From assembly GCA_037043455.1 (NCBI GenBank), contig JAWPHD010000297.1, positions 248,001 through 312,000 of the forward strand: 64,000 nt of DNA. The letters are read 5' to 3'. The notes under the pieces were generated by a model that saw only the letters and a list, made by a program, of their open reading frames with translations, was not told the origin of the DNA and did no database searches. The translations under genes and the position numbers were made by a program. The DNA is from Cyrtodaria siliqua (taxonomy: Eukaryota > Mollusca > Bivalvia > Adapedonta > Hiatellidae). Each line of letters begins with the position of its first letter. The stretch's first letter is position 1. Shown piece after piece: positions 57,240 to 64,000 of the stretch.

Positions 57240-57650
57240 TTGGCGTTGTCCGTACCTCCGCCAGTTCGTGCGTCCGTTACAATTTTCGTTTCTGGTCCAT
57301 GGAGGGATTTTTTAAATAAACTGGCACAAAAGTAATACCCATCTCATCAAGACGACCAGCAAAACCCAACACTTGGGTCTGTATCTTCAATGTCATAAAG
57401 GTCATATACCTCTTATATGCATATTTTAAGGTCCATTTCGTGTCCACTCCATAACTCCCCGATGCATGAACGGATTTTCAAATGAATAAGCACTACTCAC
57501 CACATCGCGACCTTCGTGCAGAATCGAAAACCCGGGTCTGTATCGTCAAGGTCAATGTCATAAAGGGCATACACTAGATATCCATTTCGTGTCCGCTCCA
57601 TAAATCTCACATGCACGGAGGGATTTTGAAATAAACTGGCACAATTACAC
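57240..57650 (+). repeat. Dispersed ~150-bp repeat, about 2.5 units
   Basis: Shared blocks: gg(a/t)ccatttcgtgtcc(a/g)ctc, 'aataaactggcaca', 'gggtctgtat' and 'aatgtcataaag'. Non-coding. Confidence 0.6.
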
Positions 57651-57719
57651 ACCTAATGAAGAGTCGATGTACAGACGCAACCCCTCTCCGTCCCACACAT
57701 ACGCCACTGTGTTCCAACC

Positions 57720-57965
57720 ACTCCTGCCACACACACAGACACACACTTTACACACAAACATCCCTTCTATTCTTTGTTTCAAATAAATGATCATTTCTAA
57801 TCGTGTTCTTCTTATCTTTACCTTCCCCACCCACTGTCCACGCCCGCCACACGCACGCACGCGCACACACACACACACGCACGCACTTACACGCACGCAC
57901 ACAGCGATTTAATTATTATTATCATTATTATTATTTTATTTTATTATTATTATTATTATTATTAT
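57720..57965. repeat. Microsatellites: (CA/CGCA)n and (TTA)n
   Basis: CA-rich runs lie at 57725-57760 and 57850-57902; (TTA/TTAT)n lies at 57911-57965. Confidence 0.85.
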
Positions 57966-58009
57966 GTGTCTGCCTTTACTTTTCCGTTTTCTGTCTATAC
58001 TTAAGAAAT

Positions 58010-58170
58010 AATAAATATGTACCTGTGTTTTATCGGTGAATAAAATACAGTTAGGAGTTCGGATGCGTAGTAACTAAATCACGAGTGCGTTAGAACGAGT
58101 GATTTAATTACTCGCATCCGAACGACTAACAGTATTTTATTCACCGATAAAATACAGGTACGTATTTATT
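58010..58170. mobile_element. 161-bp near-perfect palindrome (MITE-like)
   Basis: Arms of about 75 bp: aataaatatgtacctgtgtt and ttatcggtgaataaaataca, then gttcggatgcg and taaatcac, each matched in inverse on the right with few changes. The loop is tiny. A related fragment is at 58602-58640 (cagctgtattttatcg). Confidence 0.8.
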
Positions 58171-59602
58171 ATTTCGATTCTAACAACAATAACCCCATTG
58201 TTTACGCTATTGTTGGGGCACTATATATTATCTCGGAGGTCAAGGTAATCAGGCTGCTATGTTTACAGGCTGTTCCATTGGGCGCCCCAGTATGCAAAGT
58301 TTTGCGTTTCAATACACTAGTAGTCACGTGACAAACAATTTAGTCATTGCTTACGTCATAAACCTTGCTCTGTATGACGTCAAACGTTCTCACCTTGTTC
58401 AAGATGCTTATTAATGTTATATGTACTGATGCATATGATGGGTTTATATCGGGGTGTGCACGGTTTGGGAGCATGGCAAGTTTGTTGTAATTACTATTTC
58501 ATTAAAATTATTGTTGAGTTTGTCTTCGTGACGTATATTTACCAAGTGAGGTCATGTAACGTGGCCCTTCCAACGGATGAAATATACGCGGAGAATTAAT
58601 GGAACAGCTGTATTTTATCGTAGAATAACATACAGCTGTCTCTCTTCTTTGTGTATATGAAAGACTGCGGAGGTCGTGTTAGAATCTTCTACAATCAAAA
58701 TGCACATATATTTACATAATGTCTTGCTATCTTTAGTTGTCGTGCGTCATGGCTATATGTAGATTCTGAAATCCCGACTGTTACTAAATTTAGCTATCTC
58801 TAACCTTTTTATATATTGTATTTAAACACTATGGAAATGTTGATGAGGTAATGCGTTTTTTTTTAATATGTAGAGCAGCGTTTTCGGAAAAAAAGAAATT
58901 GTAAATGTCGACGACAGCCCTATAAAACTTTGCTTTGACATGCATAGCTCCATGCCTCTGCATATATACCTTCAAAATTGATACTATTTTACATATTTTT
59001 GATCACACAAGCGAACTTATTATTGTGTATGGTAGTGAAATATGGGTTACAAAATTCTTCAGTCATTAAAATACTTGATATGTCATTGAGAAATCTGTAA
59101 ACAATATGTCTTGATATAGTCTAGATACCAAGTTTCAGGAATCCAACACCACTCGACCAAAAACAAGCTACACGTGCCGCTATGGTAGACATCCACTTAT
59201 TCTGAAGTAATTACTTAAACTATAAAATACTTTAAAATAATTCAGTCTACTGAATCAGTCCTGTTAAAAGAGGCATTTCAAGATTGTTGCAACAAGTATA
59301 ATACAAGCAGGTTGTGTTTCTAGTATTAACTTTCTATTGGATAAGAACGGCATATTATCACGGGAGCAGGTTTAAAATCCGAATTGTGTTAAATTGCTTA
59401 AGCTTAGCTCGTACATAACTTTAGAAATAGTTGGTTGTCCGACAGGTAAACTTGAAACTTATGCACTTTTCAAATTCTCGTTTTCTAGAGAAATGTTTCT
59501 TCTATTAATAATGTAAAGTGTCTTACTGATTTTAGAATAAATGCACATAGGTTGGAAACTAAAATTGGCAGAATCTGATACAAAATATAGCTGTTTATGA
59601 GC
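58171..59602. other. No gene recognised
   Basis: I see nothing supported apart from the palindrome-related fragment near 58602-58640. Confidence 0.4.
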
Positions 59603-59762
59603 CGCGGCGGTGGCGTAATGGTAGAGAGTCCGCCTCGTATGCCTCTTATACGGGAGGTCGTAGGTTCAACCCCCGGTCAGATCATACCAAAGACTTTACT
59701 GAAATGATACTATAGTAGCTCCCTTGCTACAGCTCAGAATATAGGTTGTACTAGGACTGGTC
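59603..59762 (+). mobile_element. tRNA-headed SINE (family 3)
   Basis: gcggtggcgtaatggtagag (A box) and ggtcgtaggttcaacccccg (B box) stand about 40 bases apart. A ~70-bp body and a CA-rich tail follow. The stems do not pair as in a tRNA gene. Confidence 0.65.
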
Positions 59763-59795
59763 AAACATACATACACACATACACACCGACATACA

Positions 59796-59827
<32 letters not shown>

Positions 59828-59930
59828 CCCCCACACACACGCACGTACCCCCCCCCCCCGACACACACACGTACACCCCCAATACATATCCACTCACAGA
59901 CCCACCCACTCACCCACACTACCCCCACAC
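59763..59930. repeat. (CA)n / (GCAC)n / C-run microsatellite
   Basis: acatacacacatacacac, then gcacgcacgcacgcacgcac and a C-run. Probably grew from the SINE tail. Confidence 0.8.
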
Positions 59931-60529
59931 ATACTTCGTGTTACATTGCTTGTCGTTGGGAATGGTTTAGGTCAATGTGACCTTGAGGTCACATACCTAC
60001 TTCAGATGTCGCTGAAATAATTAAAAAAACAATGAGAAAATAAGAAAAACACTACACATTGAATAGGTTACTGTAGGATCATCTTGGTCATGAAAATACC
60101 GTCAGATTTCCGTCTCATATTTCATGTATGCAGTTATATTTAGCCATGAATGTGCGTTTCGTGTAATGATGTGAAAAAGAAACAGGATAGAAAGTAGTAA
60201 TAACCAGAAGACCAAGATGAGGATATCATTATTGTAAGGAACATGTTCAATTTATCCTAATATTCCATTTTCTCAAGCTCCAGAAAACGAAATTTCGTAG
60301 ATACAAATATACGACTGTAAGAGTGCCGTTGCCTGGTGTCACATATGTACCACATATATGTTTCACATATATGTTTTATGTTAAAAGAATACACCTGTGC
60401 CATATATAAAATGTATGCATATGTATTTCATATTTATAAAGTATTTATAAAAAAAAAAAAGAATAGTGTAGAAAATGGTTTAACAACCTGTTAAAGTTTT
60501 AACATATTATGTAGTGAGAAATATTTTAT
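59931..60529. other. No gene recognised
   Basis: Short catatatg-type repeats at 60340-60420. I see nothing else. Confidence 0.4.
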
Positions 60530-60745
60530 ATGTTTTACATATGTGTTACTTCATATGTATTACATATGTGTTACTTTCATATGATGTATTACATATGTGT
60601 TACTTTCATATGTATTACATATGTGTTACTTTCATATGTATTACATATGTGTTACTTTCATATGTATTACATATGTGTTACTTTCATATGTATTACATAT
60701 GTGTTACTTCATATGAAATACATATGTGGAATAATTATGTATCAC
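60530..60745 (+). repeat. 26-bp minisatellite, about 7 units
   Basis: Unit 'catatgtattacatatgtgt' + 'tacttt', with each half palindromic around catatg. As with the other 26-bp array, frames return every 78 bp and remain open by arithmetic. Confidence 0.85.
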
Positions 60746-60944
60746 ATATGTAAAATATACGAATTTCATGCCTAGATATGTTTTGCTGTGTATATTTGTA
60801 TTCGGTGTATGGCTATTTTAAAAATTTGATATGAATTTTGGTGACCTTAAAATTTAAATATCAAGATCAAATTCAAATTGTCTACTTTTTACCTCCTTTT
60901 CATTTAAAGCAGCTAGTGTTTTTTTTATAGTTATTTACCAAAAT

Positions 60945-61377
60945 CTGAATGAATGAATGGTGTTTTACGGCACGTCGAAACATAAATAGGTCATATTGTG
61001 CGCAAAAACTGATGAACGATGAAGAAATGAAGTAGTAATTAAAAATTAATGTAAATATATAAAGATGAAACTATTTACAAATTGGGATGATATGGTAATA
61101 TAAACTGTATATGTAAATCAACAAATGCCCGTCAATGGGTATATAAATAAGTAAATATATATATAAGAACATATTATAATGATTTATATAGTCTGATTTC
61201 TTTCAGGAAATCGAAAAGAAGACTAAAATCTACAGTATCAAATAACTCTTTCATAGTATAAACATTGTAGTAGCTCTGACGCATAGGATCAAAGTCTACA
61301 CATTCCAACAAGATGTGTTTGACCGTTAACGGTGCAAAGCAGGGTACAAATTCTGGTAATTGCTCACCTTGTAATAG
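60945..61377 (-). pseudogene. 3' end of a non-LTR retrotransposon (ORF2 C-terminus, 3' UTR, ATTC tail)
   Basis: On the minus strand an open frame from 61377 to about 61188 ends a LINE ORF2: LTVKHILLECVDFDPMR, then QSYYNVYTMKELFDTV and FDFLKEIRLYKSL. KHILLEC matches the CCHC motif usual near the C-terminus of Jockey/CR1-type proteins, but the paired cysteines upstream are reduced to one (PCFAP). About 240 bp of 3' UTR follow, ending cgtgccgtaaaacaccattc and a short (ATTC)n tail, the usual 3' end of such elements. 5'-truncated at 61377. Confidence 0.75.
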
Positions 61378-61425
61378 CGAGCACAGCTCGCGTCGCGAAG
61401 CGACGCGAGCGCAAGCGAGCTCCTA
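61378..61425. repeat. GC-rich palindrome cgcgtcgcgaagcgacgcg
   Basis: Inner perfect palindrome cgcgtcgcgaagcgacgcg within agctcg...gcgagct. It lies exactly at the 5' truncation point of the LINE remnant. Confidence 0.65.
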
Positions 61426-62363
61426 TGGTATCATGCAGGTGAAAAGTAAACATTGAGCTGATCCTTTTGAAAAGTCTTGGGTCATTTACGGTAGTTTATG
61501 GGCGACAACAAACGTAAAGTAGCATATTTTGTTTCGAAATTAACAAGAAAAGCAGTCGTAGAAATCATTAAGAATAGTGGTTTTCAAGCAGAATGAGGTG
61601 AAAAAGCATAAAAAACTTTTCTCGAACCCATCCAAAAGTGACAATGAAATTGCATTTTTACCTATGTCGCCAAAATGGCCATTACCCGGAAACACAGCCC
61701 TAAGTGTTAAATTGTACATTGTTCATTGGCCAAAATTCGTCAACAAAATTCAGAATTTAATAAAGCAGATTTCGTGTCGCAGAAATTTACATGTCACTCT
61801 CATACTCTTTTGTTAACCGATTATGATAAACAAATGATTTGATAACTGCTGTGTTTAAAAATAAATGAACAATTGCACCGGAAGTACATTGTCGTAGCTT
61901 TCCGCCGTATCGGAATATGCCGAACTATCAATCGTTTTAATTCGTGACCTTATTTACATACTCGGAAAACCCGATATGTTTTCCGAATTCTCGAAAGATT
62001 ACGAATGCGGCTGGACATTCTCGTCAGCCAATCGTCTTTATGACGGAAATAAATTTATGCATTAATGAATATGTATAACACGTGCTTCCTGTCGTCTGCA
62101 TTGTGTTTGTAAACAATCGTGGGAACTGTCAAAAAAACGTCAACGCAGTGTGGCTTGTCGCTGTAAATCACAGGTATTCGGTTCAAACACACACATTTAT
62201 TTATTTAAACAGTTTAAACAGTGCTTCTGTTTTTACAATGAATAACACTTACATATCAAGAAATGATACAGTAATAACAATGAATTGACTGACAGTAAAC
62301 AAAATGTAGACCAACCATAGACCTGTATGACGGACACACAGCTACAGTGCACTACTATTTAAC
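61426..62363. other. 5' flank of the OTU ORF
   Basis: No clear promoter motif. A possible 5' exon donor (cacag|gtattc near 62172) cannot be confirmed. An in-frame TGA at 62328-62330 limits the ORF start to 62364. gacggacacacagctacagt here is repeated before the second OTU unit at 63400-63420. Confidence 0.4.
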
Positions 62364-64000
62364 ATGGGTGACCACACGTATCATGCAAATCCTGACAACA
62401 GTTACCAACAAGAATGCCACTCGGCTGACTTAGTTGACCATACATATTCATCCAAAAAAGGCAATTCTTTTCAACAACAATGTGCGGAACATTCTCCTTC
62501 TCACATCTCTTTAGAAAAGCAAACATTTTTGGTGCATAATGTACCTAGTGATGGCAATTGTTTTTTTCACTGTCTCAGCACTGTTTTTCACGGTGATATT
62601 TCAGAAACAAAACGCTACAGACATTCAATATGTACTAGCGTGTATCGCAATTGGAACCAGTGGAAAGAGACGGCCAAACTTTATCATAACCCTTCCATTA
62701 CATCATTTTCTTACTGGGGCTCAATGATAAAACTCAATGGGTCGGCCACAGCATGTGAAATTGAGGCAGCATCAAACATTTATGACTGCAAAATTAAAGT
62801 ATGGCTTAAAGGGGAAGCAGACAATTTTACGTCGACAACATTTCTCCCTGAAAATGGTGACGATTCCTCTCGGATCACAATACATTTATTACTTGACAAT
62901 AACCATTTTCAGCTATTGAGACCAAACAAAATCAGTCAATCTGAGTCTGACTATGTTGCTACAAAAATGACAACTCAGTCAAAAGCACAGATGGAAACTC
63001 AGCCTCAAAATGGCTATTCTTTCATGAAAACGGAAGTTAAGAAAACACATGCAATCCTAGATGAGCATGACTATGCCTCCAAAACAAACAACAACAAAAA
63101 AAGTTTGGGTGAATTCATCATTTTTTCACCAAAACCAAATAAAATACAGGGCAAACAACACTTGCAAAAAGAAAAGACTCATTCAAAAAAGTCGGATCGG
63201 AGTTCTTTGCACTTACATGTACGTTGTAGGAAGCTAGGCATTGAGTATGAGTATCCTCCAAAAGAAGAAACTGAAGCAGAACATAAATTAAGATTACGTA
63301 GAATAACTTCCAAAGTTAAAAGAAAACTTAAACAGGTTCAGGTTGACATGGAAAAAAGTAAAACACCGCAGGCCCCCCATTCAACTGACAATCAGAGACA
63401 TGATGGACACACAGCTACAGTAAAATTAAACATGGGTGATCACACATATCCGGCAAAACTTGAAAACCCTTTTCAACAACAATATCATCAAGATTATCCT
63501 TCATCTTCCTCTCGCATATCATTTGCCAATCAGGATTTTTCGGTGCATAATGTGCCTGGGGATGGCAATTGTTTTTTTCACTGTCTCAGCACTGTTTTTC
63601 ACGGTGATCTTTCTCAAACAAAAAACTACAGACATACAGTATGTACCAGTGTGTACCGCAATTGGGACCTGTGGGAAGAGACAGCTAAACTTACTCATAC
63701 CCCGTCCATTACACCATTCTCTTACTGGGGTTCTATGATAAAACTCGATGGGTGGGCCACAGCATGCGAAATTGAGGCAGCATCAAAAATATATGACTGC
63801 AATATCAAAGTCTGGCTAAAAGGGGAAGCAAATACGTTTACGCTAACAACATTTCTCCCTGAAAATGGTGAGGATTCCGAACAGATTACAATACATTTAT
63901 TACTTGAAAATAATCATTTTCAAGTATTGAGACCAAACACAATGATCCAATCTGAACCCGACTATGTCGCTACAAAAATAACCGTACAGCCCCACCAAAA
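62364..64000 (+). CDS. Tandem OTU cysteine-protease protein (partial; open at the window edge)
   Basis: 545 codons without a stop, the longest non-repeat ORF here. Domain 1 (residues about 58-186) has HNVPSDGNCFFHCLS with Asp63 and Cys66 and, near its end, LLLDNNHFQLL with His181. Domain 2 (about 395-523) has VPGDGNCFFHCLS with Asp400 and Cys403, and ENNHFQVL with His518. These are the catalytic loop and His of OTU deubiquitinases, complete in both. Each is preceded by MGDHTY (residues 1 and 357), so the protein repeat is 356 residues (1068 bases). Between them lies a Lys-rich linker with PPKEETEAEHKLRLRRI. The WATACEIEAAS block resembles OTU domains carried by large eukaryotic transposons (Helitron2/Helentron type); that link is inference. 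The C-terminus, which would settle it, lies outside the window. A cellular deubiquitinase remains possible. Confidence 0.85.
   Translation, partial: MGDHTYHANPDNSYQQECHSADLVDHTYSSKKGNSFQQQCAEHSPSHISLEKQTFLVHNVPSDGNCFFHCLSTVFHGDISETKRYRHSICTSVYRNWNQWKETAKLYHNPSITSFSYWGSMIKLNGSATACEIEAASNIYDCKIKVWLKGEADNFTSTTFLPENGDDSSRITIHLLLDNNHFQLLRPNKISQSESDYVATKMTTQSKAQMETQPQNGYSFMKTEVKKTHAILDEHDYASKTNNNKKSLGEFIIFSPKPNKIQGKQHLQKEKTHSKKSDRSSLHLHVRCRKLGIEYEYPPKEETEAEHKLRLRRITSKVKRKLKQVQVDMEKSKTPQAPHSTDNQRHDGHTATVKLNMGDHTYPAKLENPFQQQYHQDYPSSSSRISFANQDFSVHNVPGDGNCFFHCLSTVFHGDLSQTKNYRHTVCTSVYRNWDLWEETAKLTHTPSITPFSYWGSMIKLDGWATACEIEAASKIYDCNIKVWLKGEANTFTLTTFLPENGEDSEQITIHLLLENNHFQVLRPNTMIQSEPDYVATKITVQPHQ

Noticed and set aside
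60514..60775. Repetitive open frames rich in Tyr, Cys and Met
   Set aside because: Again a 26-bp minisatellite.

Overview
The window is AT-rich animal DNA, most likely from a bivalve mollusc. This is an inference from the repeats rather than from a diagnostic gene. The sequence contains GT-AG introns, tRNA-headed SINEs, non-LTR (LINE) and Ty3/gypsy remains and TTAA- and TWA-flanked DNA transposons. It also carries several dispersed repeat families that end in runs of GACGGACGGACGG followed by 'agctctgctgg..ccagtagagctaaa', a style common in clam-type genomes. Nothing bacterial or viral was seen, apart from an ordinary decayed gypsy-type retrotransposon.

Protein-coding content is low. Two genes stand out. 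(1) On the minus strand, 26873 down to 24856, lies a two-exon gene for a very short TNF-receptor-like protein. It has no signal peptide and one six-cysteine domain with almost the same cysteine spacing as vertebrate BCMA (TNFRSF17), followed by a stalk and one membrane helix. One base after the helix breaks the frame. The next open frame is a polar tail of about 84 residues that carries a TRAF-type motif, PVQEE. (2) At the right edge, from 62364 (+) and still open at 64000, is an ORF of at least 545 codons with two tandem OTU cysteine-protease domains, probably part of a mobile element. Weaker exon candidates lie at 20874-20974 (+), 23005-23046 (-), 47277-47399 (+) and 55091-55788 (+).

Layout. 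1-13 kb: dispersed repeats, two 311-bp copies of a hairpin element, three TTAA-flanked MITEs and tRNA-like SINEs. 14-17.3 kb: a 67-bp tandem array into which two PIF/Harbinger-like elements jumped at the same position of the unit. 17.3-20.3 kb: SINE, dispersed repeats and a 26-bp minisatellite. 20.8-27 kb: the gene-bearing part, with a TIR element and a 409-bp duplication. 28-34 kb: G-rich tandem repeats, then a 3.2-kb palindrome made of 75-bp repeats within a TTAA MITE. 34-36 kb: six tandem ~315-bp units. 36-37 kb: a LINE reverse-transcriptase fragment. 39.3-44.7 kb: a full-length but dead Ty3/gypsy element with a ~560-bp insert between RNase H and integrase and a 319-bp TIR element in its 3' LTR. 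45-53 kb: foldbacks nested within foldbacks, again bracketed by halves of the TTAA MITE. 53-62 kb: sparse sequence with microsatellites, a 161-bp palindrome, a SINE, a 26-bp minisatellite and a LINE 3' end. 62.4-64 kb: the OTU ORF.

Many long open frames here come from tandem repeats whose period is a multiple of 3 (75 and 51 bp) or restores frame every three units (26 bp). They should not be read as proteins. All identifications are by eye; no database search was run.
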